Shown: piece by piece, positions 46,488-55,617 of the stretch
Layout of the letters: each line of letters begins with the position of its first letter
How positions within the stretch are numbered: position 1 is the stretch's first letter
Assembly (NCBI RefSeq): GCF_001637205.1
Contig: NZ_LVJH01000070.1
Span: 1 to 64,000 of the forward strand
DNA: 64,000 nt
DNA from: Paenibacillus glacialis
Lineage (GTDB): Bacteria > Bacillota > Bacilli > Paenibacillales > Paenibacillaceae
Direction of reading: 5' to 3'
Position numbers and translations under genes: made by a program
Notes under the pieces: model-generated
What the model was told of the DNA's origin: nothing
The model's database searches: none
The model's input: the letters and a program-made list of their open reading frames with translations, nothing else

Positions 46488-46577
46488 CATTCCTCGGACT
46501 GTGTGAAATTTGATTCTATTCTATGCCGCAGTCAGAGGTTTTTTTTCATTGGACGGCATGCCAGAGAACGATAGCGG

Positions 46578-46658
46578 TCAATTCTTGTGAAATGTGTTAA
46601 GAATGGCTTTGACAAACCCTCCCAAAAACCTTGGTAACTTGAATGTGTAAAATTTCAT
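46578..46658 (-). CDS. spoVM: Stage V sporulation protein M
   Basis: A 26-residue gene, very short. It begins MKFYTFKLPRFLGGF and ends TFHKN, matching the SpoVM family (B. subtilis MKFYTIKLPKFLGGI). SpoVM is an amphipathic helix that marks the convex forespore membrane and anchors SpoIVA for coat assembly. GGAGGGTGAG precedes the ATG. In B. subtilis spoVM also lies beside rpmB, supporting the call. Confidence 0.95.
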   Translation of the reverse strand: MKFYTFKLPRFLGGFVKAILNTFHKN

Positions 46659-46727
46659 GTCTCACCCTCCCCATCATTCTCATGCCTTCCGATATTGATC
46701 CACTGAGCCTTCACTGTGACTGACAAC

Positions 46728-46762
46728 AAAAAAGGCTACATGAGAATTCTGCTCATGTAACC
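46728..46762 (-). terminator. Terminator downstream of the rpe operon
   Basis: Minus strand GGTTACATGAG-cagaatt-CTCATGTAGCC followed by TTTTTT, 130 bases after the rpe stop. Confidence 0.8.
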
Positions 46763-46892
46763 ATATTTATGCGGGGACAGCGTGCCCTATGACTCATACT
46801 AATAAGGGACAACAGTTAAATTACACTTATAAGTTGATCTACCTATCCATACTGATTAGCCGAAGACCACAGAGTTTCTTAAAGTCACACTG

Positions 46893-47555
46893 TTACTTTC
46901 CTTCTATACTCGCTCTAATCTGGGAAATCGCTAGGGCCCTATTGCTTTGACCAAACACAGCACTACCAGCCACCAGCACATCCGCACCTGCTTCTACAAC
47001 CAGCGGAGCCGTATCTACGGTAACGCCACCATCCACCTGTATATGCACATCCAATAGCGAAGATTCATTCAAAGTTTGACGTACCTCACGTATTTTGTCG
47101 AGTGTGCGAGGAATAAATGACTGTCCTCCAAAACCAGGATTCACGGTCATAATCAGTACCATATCAAGATCTGGCAATACTTCCTGTAACACCGAAACTG
47201 GAGTCCCAGGATTAATAGCAACCCCAACTTGCACGCCCATTTCCTTTATCATATGCACGACACGGTGCAAATGTGTACAAGCTTCCGCATGCACAGTAAT
47301 GACCTTCGCACCAGCCTTTACGAAATCGGCGATATAACGTTCAGGTTGTTCGATCATTAAATGCACATCAAGAGGAAGTGTTGTATAGTGCTGGATGGCA
47401 CTAACAATAGGAGGACCTAACGTAATGTTAGGGACAAAATGTCCGTCCATTACGTCGACGTGGATCCAATCTGCCCCTCCTGCTTCAACTTCGGCAATCT
47501 CCATTCCTAACTTAGCAAAATCAGCAGACAATATGGATGGCGCAATTTTGATCAT
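46893..47555 (-). CDS. rpe: Ribulose-phosphate 3-epimerase
   Basis: 220 residues with [56 protein letters not shown] and VDGGVT. TIM-barrel enzyme of the pentose phosphate pathway with all conserved strands. ATG 47555 has GGAGGT 10 bases upstream; the TTG at 47564, overlapping the rsgA stop, is less well spaced. Confidence 0.95.
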   Translation of the reverse strand: MIKIAPSILSADFAKLGMEIAEVEAGGADWIHVDVMDGHFVPNITLGPPIVSAIQHYTTLPLDVHLMIEQPERYIADFVKAGAKVITVHAEACTHLHRVVHMIKEMGVQVGVAINPGTPVSVLQEVLPDLDMVLIMTVNPGFGGQSFIPRTLDKIREVRQTLNESSLLDVHIQVDGGVTVDTAPLVVEAGADVLVAGSAVFGQSNRALAISQIRASIEGK

Positions 47556-47560
47556 TTCAG

Positions 47561-48484
47561 TCAATACCTCCGCTTTTTATCTTTCATCTCTGCATAGAAA
47601 TGAACATAATTATCATAGCGTATCCGTGCAATTTCACCTTTATCTTTAGCTTCAATCACCTTACACCCAGGTTCATGTAGATGACTACATCCCCTGAACT
47701 TACACTCTGCAGCGTAAGGTTCGAACTCCCTGAAACAAGCGGATAAGTCACCCACTTCCATCTCCAAGAAGTCCAGTTGGCTAAATCCTGGGGTATCTGC
47801 AACAAACGCGCCATTATCCAATTCAATAAGCTCTACATGCCGGGTCGTATGTTTACCTCGACCCAGCTTCATGCTAATCTCATTCGTCTCTAGGTTAAGA
47901 CTTGGCATTAATGCGTTGAGAAGAGATGATTTACCTACGCCTGATTGTCCAGAGAATACACAAATGTGTCCCGCAAGACGTTCGCGCAATTGCTCTCGTC
48001 CTCTACCCGTACGGGTACTTGTTACAATAACCTCGTAACCGATTCGTTCGTAGAGTTCTTGTACATACGTTATAGGATCATCCTTAGCAATCTCTTCACC
48101 CTCTAATAAGTCCTGCTTCGTCAGGCATATCAACGTATCGAGCCCAGAGTGCTCGATATGCACAAGGAACTTATCCAGAAGCGGTAGATTTAAGTCTGGC
48201 TCACGTAAAGAAAATAATAACACTGCAAACTGAACATTCGCCACCGGCGGGCGGATCAATTCAGAATGGCGTGGCATGATCTCATTCACCGTACCTTCAT
48301 TATGATCTGATAAGGAATACACGACATGATCTCCTACCAACGGAGATATTCCTCTATTCCTAAACACTCCACGAGCTCTACATTGAATAGCTGATTGCCC
48401 TTCCGTAGTTACCGCCTTGCCGTTTTCAATCGGCTTAACGTAATAATAACCGCTCAGTGCTTTTACGATTACACCATCTGGCAT
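47561..48484 (-). CDS. rsgA: Ribosome small-subunit GTPase RsgA
   Basis: 307 residues: N-terminal OB domain, circularly permuted GTPase with TKQD (G4) ahead of G1 [14 protein letters not shown] and DTPGFSQL (G3), then a zinc-binding CxnHxC knuckle ([14 protein letters not shown]). It is an assembly factor for the 30S subunit. It sits between prkC and rpe as in B. subtilis. Confidence 0.95.
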   Translation of the reverse strand: MPDGVIVKALSGYYYVKPIENGKAVTTEGQSAIQCRARGVFRNRGISPLVGDHVVYSLSDHNEGTVNEIMPRHSELIRPPVANVQFAVLLFSLREPDLNLPLLDKFLVHIEHSGLDTLICLTKQDLLEGEEIAKDDPITYVQELYERIGYEVIVTSTRTGRGREQLRERLAGHICVFSGQSGVGKSSLLNALMPSLNLETNEISMKLGRGKHTTRHVELIELDNGAFVADTPGFSQLDFLEMEVGDLSACFREFEPYAAECKFRGCSHLHEPGCKVIEAKDKGEIARIRYDNYVHFYAEMKDKKRRY

Positions 48485-48579
48485 ACATGAATGGCCTCAC
48501 TTTCCAAGGAACTATGGATGGTTATACTATACACATTCAGGGTTTGCCCGAAGTCACTACAATACCGTTACCATTATCA

Positions 48580-50760
48580 CTATTTTTTTCCGTTGTTTCC
48601 GTTATTACCTTTGTTGCCCTTATCCAACTTAGCAACTTTATGTTTGCTATCCGATGTCTTCAGAGCCGTTGTATCCACATCTTCTGCATTGTCAGGATCC
48701 TGATTTGGATCTTGATTTGGATCCTCAGGCACTTCCGTCCCTTCCGTTGGCAATACTGGATCCGTCTGAGGAATGACTGCCTCTGGCACTGAACCATTCT
48801 TAACATCATTATACGAAATATGATACGTATCAAATAGTTCGCCGTCACGAGAGAGGTATACAACAGCATCCATATTAGGCGCAAGCACTAAATCAATCGA
48901 GAACACTTGTGTAGAATTAATCGTCTTTGTTCCCCAATCCTTTTTCTGCCCATCTTCATTTCGCGCATCCGTATATTCAATACGAATCTTACTTCTTTTC
49001 CCGTCTTCTGTCGGGGCAACAGGTACATTAAACGTATAATTCAATACTTCTGGAGGGTATCCCGTACTCACTGTAATGGTTACCTCTGAACCCACAGATA
49101 CAGACTCATTGGCGTCATAAGGCCACTGCTTAATGACCTTACCTTTTTCATTCTTGAAATCAGCAACTTCCTCGACAACCAGCTTTAAGCCCAATTCCTT
49201 AAGCATACTTTCGGCTTGCTTCTGCGTCTTGCCAACCAAATCTGGCATTTTAATTTCTTCTTTTCCTTGGCTGACCGTCAGAACAATTTGGTCCGTTGCT
49301 GGATCGAATTCAGACTTAGCTTCTGGATCTTGACGAATAACCTTTCCAGAAGGTTCCTCACTGTACTCAGATTTCGGCGGCTGAATGTTCTCTTCTTTAA
49401 CGCCTAAGTCGATTAGATCTTTTTTTGCCTCATCAAAGGACTTCGTCTTTAGATCAGGCATAACTTTCAACGGCTTAGCTGTGCTTACAGAAAGCCGAAT
49501 GGAAGAACCTTCCTTAACAACAGTTCCTTCCTTCTTACTCTGTTCATACACAACGCCTTCGTCAAAACCTTCTTTATAAGTACGTATTATAGGATCAATG
49601 ACAAGCCCAAGTGCTTCTAATTCAGCCACAGCCTTTGCTTCTGGCACATTAACAACATTCGTAATCGTTACATCTGGAACGACTATCATGGCTTTCACAT
49701 ACCAGATCACGCCAACCATACTTATGAGAACAAACAAAGTCAAGGAAATCCAAATTGTAGGCTTTACCCATTTCTTCTTCTGTCCGCTGTCTACCGGCTT
49801 CTCAGCTTCATCATCCTCATCAAACAGTGACTTGTCTCGTTTGCGAGAAACGGTTCCTCTTGATACTGGCTTAATAGCAGGCATAGCTCTAGTCTGATCC
49901 ACATCTACTTCAGAGAAGTGTATTCTGGGCTCATTGCGCCTCTCAGGAAGTAAACAAGTCTCCAAATCCTTTAACATCTCTTTAGCAGATTGGTAACGTT
50001 CCTGTGGATTCTTACGCATGGATCTCAGAATAACATTCTCTACACTTTGTGGAATGAGTGGATTCGCATCTCGTGGATCATCAAACTCTTCTTGTAAATG
50101 TTTCAAGGCTACACTAATCGGACTTTCCCCCAAAAAGGGTAGCGTCGCAGTTAACATTTGGTATATCACAATACCCAACGAATACAAATCCGACTTTTCC
50201 CCTGTATTCACACCTTTAGCGTGTTCAGGAGAGAAATAATGTACAGATCCGATGACCGAGCCCGTCTGAGTAATGGTTGTCGATGTTACCGCACGAGCGA
50301 TCCCGAAATCAGTCACCTTCACGCGTCCATTCCGACCAATAAGAATATTATGAGGCTTGATGTCCCTATGAATGATTTGATTCTGATGTGCATGATCGAG
50401 CGCATCACAAATCTGCGATGCAATCCTAACAGATTCTTCCACCTGCAAGGGTGCCCGCTCTTTTATAATCTCGTTCAAATTAAATCCTTCAATATATTCC
50501 ATAACGATATAATGAATTTCGTCTTCCTGTCCTACATCGTAAATACTCACAACGTTTGGATGTGAAAGAGATGCTGCGGATTGTGCTTCACGGCGGAAAC
50601 GCCGGATAAACTCTTCATCGTGCACGAACTGTTGGCGCAGTACTTTAATGGCAACGTTTCGACCCAACAAAATATCATGGGCTTTATATACGAGTGCCAT
50701 ACCGCCTCCGCCGATTCGCTCTATAATCTCATAACGACCACCCAATTCGTGTCCGATCAT
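48580..50760 (-). CDS. prkC: Ser/Thr protein kinase with PASTA repeats (PrkC/PknB)
   Basis: 726 residues. Kinase domain (1-275) has GGGGMALVYKA, catalytic HRDIKPHNILI and DFGIARA. One membrane segment lies near residue 340, followed by three PASTA repeats (about 360-580) and a Ser/Asp-rich tail with low-complexity DPNQDPNQDP and a lysine-rich ending. PASTA kinases sense peptidoglycan fragments and control growth and germination. The start ATG 50760 overlaps the prpC stop (ATGA), after AGGAGTGG. The tail is longer than in B. subtilis PrkC. Confidence 0.93.
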   Translation of the reverse strand: MIGHELGGRYEIIERIGGGGMALVYKAHDILLGRNVAIKVLRQQFVHDEEFIRRFRREAQSAASLSHPNVVSIYDVGQEDEIHYIVMEYIEGFNLNEIIKERAPLQVEESVRIASQICDALDHAHQNQIIHRDIKPHNILIGRNGRVKVTDFGIARAVTSTTITQTGSVIGSVHYFSPEHAKGVNTGEKSDLYSLGIVIYQMLTATLPFLGESPISVALKHLQEEFDDPRDANPLIPQSVENVILRSMRKNPQERYQSAKEMLKDLETCLLPERRNEPRIHFSEVDVDQTRAMPAIKPVSRGTVSRKRDKSLFDEDDEAEKPVDSGQKKKWVKPTIWISLTLFVLISMVGVIWYVKAMIVVPDVTITNVVNVPEAKAVAELEALGLVIDPIIRTYKEGFDEGVVYEQSKKEGTVVKEGSSIRLSVSTAKPLKVMPDLKTKSFDEAKKDLIDLGVKEENIQPPKSEYSEEPSGKVIRQDPEAKSEFDPATDQIVLTVSQGKEEIKMPDLVGKTQKQAESMLKELGLKLVVEEVADFKNEKGKVIKQWPYDANESVSVGSEVTITVSTGYPPEVLNYTFNVPVAPTEDGKRSKIRIEYTDARNEDGQKKDWGTKTINSTQVFSIDLVLAPNMDAVVYLSRDGELFDTYHISYNDVKNGSVPEAVIPQTDPVLPTEGTEVPEDPNQDPNQDPDNAEDVDTTALKTSDSKHKVAKLDKGNKGNNGNNGKK

Positions 50761-51533
50761 GAATCCCACTCCTTTATACTTGCCACTAGAACTTCATCAT
50801 TAAGTTCAAACAGGGCGATTGTGATATTATCATCGCCTCCTGCCAGAAGTGCTAGTTGCAATAGACGATCTGCTCGTTCCGCAAGCGTTATTTCTTGTAT
50901 TCCAGCGACTTGTCCCAAGTGCAGACAACTCACCATATTGCTAAGACCATCACTACATAGAAGCAATACTTCTCCCTTATCTAGAGTAACGGGGTCGAAA
51001 GAAACCGTTACTTCTGCATCCGTCCCTAATGCTCTGGTAAGCACATTGCGTCTTGGATGAGTTTCTAATTCGGACTGGGTGATCTGTCCACTTTTATATA
51101 GTTCATTAACCAGCGTATGATCTTCCGTCAGTTGAATAGCTTTACTATCAGTCACTTTATAAGCACGACTATCTCCAATATGTCCAATCCATCCCGAATA
51201 TCCATCCATCAACAAAACAACAACCGTTGTACCCATGTTCCGATACTCTTCGTTGTTCGCTGCTTCGCGATGTACAACATCATTTGCATGCAGAATAGCA
51301 TCGCTAAGTGCTGCACGTAACCCTTCAGAGGACATTCCTTTTTCAAGAGTAGATAAATCCGCAAATATTGTATCCACTGCAAGTTGACTTGCCTTGTCCC
51401 CCGCTTTATGTCCACCCATGCCATCCGCAACAATTCCAAGCGTATACCCTGAATCCGTATAACATACCCTCACAGAATCCTCATTTACCGAACGCACGCG
51501 TCCGATGTGGCTAACATGAATATGATCGATCAA
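50757..51533 (-). CDS. prpC: PP2C-type protein phosphatase, partner of PrkC
   Basis: 258 residues with VNEDSVRV, VADGMGGHKAGDKAS, GHIGDSRAY and LLCSDGLSNM, the metal-binding motifs of PP2C. The start is TTG (51531-51533) after GAGGTGAG. Opposes the kinase encoded next. Confidence 0.93.
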   Translation of the reverse strand: MIDHIHVSHIGRVRSVNEDSVRVCYTDSGYTLGIVADGMGGHKAGDKASQLAVDTIFADLSTLEKGMSSEGLRAALSDAILHANDVVHREAANNEEYRNMGTTVVVLLMDGYSGWIGHIGDSRAYKVTDSKAIQLTEDHTLVNELYKSGQITQSELETHPRRNVLTRALGTDAEVTVSFDPVTLDKGEVLLLCSDGLSNMVSCLHLGQVAGIQEITLAERADRLLQLALLAGGDDNITIALFELNDEVLVASIKEWDS

Positions 51534-51540
51534 AGTTATC

Positions 51541-52581
51541 TCACCTCAGCTCCATATGCTTCGCCCGTAGCTGTCCACAGGCGGCCGCGATGTCGTGGCC
51601 CTGTTCCCGCCGAATGGTTACATTCACTCCATTTTCTGCAAGAATACGTTGGAATTGAAAAATATCACTACGTGATGTTCTTACATACTTACGCTCAGGT
51701 ACATGGTTGACTGGAATTAGATTCACATGGCATAACATATGTTTAAGTACATCAGCTAGCTCCTGAGCATGCTCAGGTTGATCATTAACGCCCCCGATTA
51801 AGGCATACTCGAAGGAAATTCTGCGACCTGTCTTAGCAAGATAATATCTCAAAGACTCCATAACGTCATCAAAAGGAAAACGTCGATTAACTGGCATTAG
51901 CTTAGAGCGCAGCTTATCATTTGGTGCGTGGATGGAAATCGCTAGATTGATTTGTGTGTTCTCGTCAGCAAATTTATATATGTTCGGTACAATCCCGCTT
52001 GTAGAAACGGTGATGTGCCGTTGACCAATATTTAGACCTTTCTCATGAATCATAATCCGCAGAAATTTCATCGTTGCATCATAGTTTTCAAAAGGTTCTC
52101 CCGTGCCCATAATAACGATACTGCTGACACGCTCATTTTTTTCATCTAATATTTTTTGCGCTTGAACGACTTGTGCCACGATTTCACCAGCTGTTAGATC
52201 CCGCTTCAATCCACCTAATGTAGATGCACAGAAGGTACATCCGATTCTACAACCTACTTGGGTCGTTACACAAACACTGTTCCCATAATTATGCTTCATA
52301 ACAACCGTCTCGATGGCGTGATCATCTTGTAGTGCGAATAAGAATTTAACGGTTCCATCCTTAGACTCAAACTTTGTAATTTCAGAAAGGGTTACAAATT
52401 GGAATTGATCTTCCAACTTTTGGCGTAACTCTTTGGATAAGTTACTCATGTCTTGAAAATTATTAACTCTCTTTACATACACCCAGTCAAAAATTTGCCC
52501 TGCGCGAAATGCTGGTTCATTGTTCTCTTTAGCCCACTCTTGAAGATCGTCTAAGTTGTAATCATATATAAAGGGTTTCAT
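51541..52581 (-). CDS. rlmN: Dual-specificity rRNA/tRNA A2503/A37 methyltransferase
   Basis: 346 residues of the radical SAM family with [11 protein letters not shown] (CxxxCxxC) and the reactive C-terminal Cys region (DIAAACGQL). It methylates C2 of adenine in 23S rRNA and some tRNAs. ATG 52581 follows AGGTGGG; the longer frame adds nine non-conserved residues. It is separated from rsmB by a terminator, so it has its own promoter or read-through. Confidence 0.93.
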   Translation of the reverse strand: MKPFIYDYNLDDLQEWAKENNEPAFRAGQIFDWVYVKRVNNFQDMSNLSKELRQKLEDQFQFVTLSEITKFESKDGTVKFLFALQDDHAIETVVMKHNYGNSVCVTTQVGCRIGCTFCASTLGGLKRDLTAGEIVAQVVQAQKILDEKNERVSSIVIMGTGEPFENYDATMKFLRIMIHEKGLNIGQRHITVSTSGIVPNIYKFADENTQINLAISIHAPNDKLRSKLMPVNRRFPFDDVMESLRYYLAKTGRRISFEYALIGGVNDQPEHAQELADVLKHMLCHVNLIPVNHVPERKYVRTSRSDIFQFQRILAENGVNVTIRREQGHDIAAACGQLRAKHMELR

Positions 52582-52679
52582 TTTTATCCCACCTGATTTT
52601 TTATTCAATATACATATTGTTATACATATCGTTTCTCATTCTTCCTATTTTAACACAGATAAATAGAACAATAAAAGAG

Positions 52680-52712
52680 AAAACCCGCTAAACCTTAGGG
52701 CTAGCGGGTTTA
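52680..52712 (-). terminator. Terminator between rsmB and rlmN
   Basis: Minus strand AACCCGCTA ... TAGCGGGTT stem followed by TTCTCTTTT, 24 bases after the rsmB stop. Confidence 0.75.
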
Positions 52713-52735
52713 AATAAAGCTAAAACCTTCAAAAA

Positions 52736-54118
52736 CTAGGAATTTCGTTGCATCCGTGCAATGAAAAATCCGTCACTTCTAAAGTGTTGAGGTAATATTT
52801 GTATGCCTTGACCCTGTGACCCAGTCATTCTGTATAGTTCGGACCACGTTGATGTCTCTTCCACGGGATGACCAAATTCCGGATGATTATCCAAGAATCG
52901 TCTGATCATTTCTTCATTCTCCTGTGGCTCAATCGTACATGTGCTATACACCAGAATACCTCCCACTCGCAAAAGTGGAGAGATTTTCTCTAACAATTCA
53001 TATTGTAAGCTTGCTATCTCTTCAATATCCTCTACCGTTTTGGTCCATTTCAGATCCGGTTTTCGACGTATTACGCCAAGTCCTGAGCAAGGAGCATCCA
53101 ACAATATGCGATCGAAGGATTCGTCAGGATACTTATCCCTCAAATTCAATGCGTCCCCAACAGTCGTCTCAATAGATGTAAGGCCTAACCGTTCCGCCTG
53201 ATCACGAATAAGTTTCTCTTTATGAGGATACTGATCGTTAGCAACGACCACGCCATCATCTTTCATTAATTCGGTCATATGAACTGACTTACCACCGGGT
53301 GCGGCACAACAGTCCAAGATTTTCATACCAGGCTTCGGTCCAACCGCTTCTCCAACGAGCATAGAGCTTTCATCCTGAACGGATAAGAATCCCTCACGAT
53401 ACCAATCCGTTAAAGCCATATTCCCACCACTTTTAACGAGAATACCTTCTGACGTTAGCGGCGAAGGGATAACTTCCATGCCTTGTTCTAGCATATCTTG
53501 AATGAGCTTCTCGCGAGTAATCATCGTTGTGTTAACACGTACACTAATCGACGGAGGTTCATTGTTCGCGGCACAGATCGCTTCTGCTGTCTGTTCCCCA
53601 TATTGTTTGATCCAGCGCTTCACCAACCACCTCGGATGCGACTGTTCTAATGATATTCTTTCGAGTGGTGTAAGTCCTTCTGGTAAGATTAGATCATCCT
53701 TACCACGTAATACACTTCGCAACACACCATTGACCATACCCGAAATCCCTTGATGTCCCCTACTTTTAGCGATATTGACAGCTTCATTCACTACAGCGTG
53801 AGGTGGAATGCGGTCCAAGTACATCAATTGGTATAAACTCATACGCAATAAACTTCGTACCCAAGGCTGAAGCTTGTCCATTCCCTTACTAACATAACGT
53901 CTCAAGAAATAATCCAGCGTATTTAAACGCGCAATCGTACCATATACTAATTCCGTTGCTAATGCAGCATCTTCTCGGATAAGAGAAGCTCTCTGCAATC
54001 CCGCATTCAACTGGAGATTGCTATAGGCCCCTTCTTGTTCCACCCGAGTCAGTACATCCATCGCCAATTCACGAGCTGTCAGTTTATGGCCTTTGGACGG
54101 TTTACGATCGTTACTCAT
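52736..54118 (-). CDS. rsmB: 16S rRNA m5C967 methyltransferase RsmB
   Basis: 460 residues: NusB-like N-terminal domain, then Rossmann methyltransferase with CAAPGGKSVHM, DAPCSGLGV and the catalytic STCTIEPQEN. Overlaps fmt by ATGA (54115-54118). Confidence 0.94.
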   Translation of the reverse strand: MSNDRKPSKGHKLTARELAMDVLTRVEQEGAYSNLQLNAGLQRASLIREDAALATELVYGTIARLNTLDYFLRRYVSKGMDKLQPWVRSLLRMSLYQLMYLDRIPPHAVVNEAVNIAKSRGHQGISGMVNGVLRSVLRGKDDLILPEGLTPLERISLEQSHPRWLVKRWIKQYGEQTAEAICAANNEPPSISVRVNTTMITREKLIQDMLEQGMEVIPSPLTSEGILVKSGGNMALTDWYREGFLSVQDESSMLVGEAVGPKPGMKILDCCAAPGGKSVHMTELMKDDGVVVANDQYPHKEKLIRDQAERLGLTSIETTVGDALNLRDKYPDESFDRILLDAPCSGLGVIRRKPDLKWTKTVEDIEEIASLQYELLEKISPLLRVGGILVYSTCTIEPQENEEMIRRFLDNHPEFGHPVEETSTWSELYRMTGSQGQGIQILPQHFRSDGFFIARMQRNS

Positions 54119-55053
54119 GACAGCACCGTTCCTTCAACCATACTGGTTCCTCGAATGAAGGCATCGACTTCCAGCGCTTTCTTTCCACTAGGCTGAACTT
54201 TAGTAAGCCATATAGATCCGTCACCTGTCTTCACTTCTATTCCACGTTCACTTAACTGAAGAACGGTACCTGGAATGACTGAATCATGAGATGAAATTTC
54301 AGATGATGGCGTAGCCGCCCATATCTTAAATACTTCATCTCCCCAGAGAGTGAAGGCTCCTGAGAAGGGAACTAACCCTCGAATCTGATTATAAATATCT
54401 CGAGCGCTGCGATTCCAATCGATTTGCTCATCCTCACGCTTAAGATTAGGCGAATAGGTTGCTTCGTCATCGTTCTGTGGAATTCTATTCACTTCTCCTT
54501 CGAGAAGGTTAGATAGTTGTCTTTGAAGTAACGTTGCTCCTACGTCACTAAGTTTCTCAAATATCGTCCCCGAAGTATCTTCTTCCTCAATAGCGACTTC
54601 TACCTGCGCAATCATATCGCCTGTATCTAACCCTTCAGCCATATACATAAGGGTAACACCAGTCACGGTCTCTCCATTCATAATCGAACGTTGAATAGGT
54701 GCGCCTCCTCTATACTTAGGCAACAGAGAACCGTGGATATTAACACATCCACGGGAAGGGAGGTCAAGTACCGCTTTGGGCAAGATCTGCCCATAAGCTG
54801 CAGTCACAATTAAATCTGGATGATAAGCAGCTAACTCAGCCACTGCTTCCGGACTACGCATACGCTGTGGCTGTAATACTGGCAGTCCGTATTCAAGAGC
54901 AACTTCCTTCACAGGCGTCGGAGTAAGTACACGTTTACGTCCCTGTGGGCGATCAGGCTGAGTCACAACTGCGACAACATGGTACCCTTGTTCAAGTAAC
55001 ATTCGCAAGCTGGGAACTGCAAAAGCAGGAGTACCCATAAATACGATATTCAT
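54115..55053 (-). CDS. fmt: Methionyl-tRNA formyltransferase
   Basis: About 312 residues starting MNIVFMGTPAFAVPSL, with SLLPKYRGGAPIQRSI (active site loop) and MAEGLDTGDMI. The C-terminal OB-fold domain is present. ATG 55053 is chosen by homology over the longer frame to 55110. Works with peptide deformylase encoded just upstream. Confidence 0.95.
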   Translation of the reverse strand: MNIVFMGTPAFAVPSLRMLLEQGYHVVAVVTQPDRPQGRKRVLTPTPVKEVALEYGLPVLQPQRMRSPEAVAELAAYHPDLIVTAAYGQILPKAVLDLPSRGCVNIHGSLLPKYRGGAPIQRSIMNGETVTGVTLMYMAEGLDTGDMIAQVEVAIEEEDTSGTIFEKLSDVGATLLQRQLSNLLEGEVNRIPQNDDEATYSPNLKREDEQIDWNRSARDIYNQIRGLVPFSGAFTLWGDEVFKIWAATPSSEISSHDSVIPGTVLQLSERGIEVKTGDGSIWLTKVQPSGKKALEVDAFIRGTSMVEGTVLS

Positions 55054-55060
55054 GAAGCCG

Positions 55061-55543
55061 TCATTCCTTTCCAAGTCGTTCTGGAATTTGTTCGTACACC
55101 TTCTCCGCAATGTCGGTAAAGATTACACCATTCAGGTGATCAATTTCATGCAAGAAGCAACGTGCTAGAAGCCCGCTTCCTGTGATCGTTATTTCTTTAC
55201 CGTCTGAGTTAAGCCCCTTCACTGTAACCGTCTCAGCACGTCGAACATCCCCATTAATTCCAGGAATACTCAAACATCCTTCAGGACCGAACTGTTCTCC
55301 TTCGGATGCAACCAACTCAGGATTGATCATCTTGATCAGGCCATTCTCGTCGCCTACGTCCACTACAATTAAGCGTTTTAGAATGCCAACTTGAGGCGCC
55401 GCAAGACCTACACCTTCCGCGTCGTACATTGTATCCGCCATATCATTCAATAATTTCTGAACATTCGGTGTGATTTTTGTTACCTCTTTAGCGATTTTAT
55501 GAAGCACCTCATCAGGTTCTAACACAATAATTCGGATTGCCAT
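55061..55543 (-). CDS. def: Peptide deformylase
   Basis: 160 residues with the metal-site motifs GVGLAAPQVG, EGCLS and LLARCFLHEIDHLNGVIF (HExxH). The motif EGCLS identifies type 1/2 bacterial PDF. Start MAIRIIVLEPD at 55543. Confidence 0.94.
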   Translation of the reverse strand: MAIRIIVLEPDEVLHKIAKEVTKITPNVQKLLNDMADTMYDAEGVGLAAPQVGILKRLIVVDVGDENGLIKMINPELVASEGEQFGPEGCLSIPGINGDVRRAETVTVKGLNSDGKEITITGSGLLARCFLHEIDHLNGVIFTDIAEKVYEQIPERLGKE

Positions 55544-55617
55544 TGGTCTTAACACCTTCCTTAACAAAAGTCTCATGTATAATCATACGATTTATACTTA
55601 ATATATGTTACTCACAC

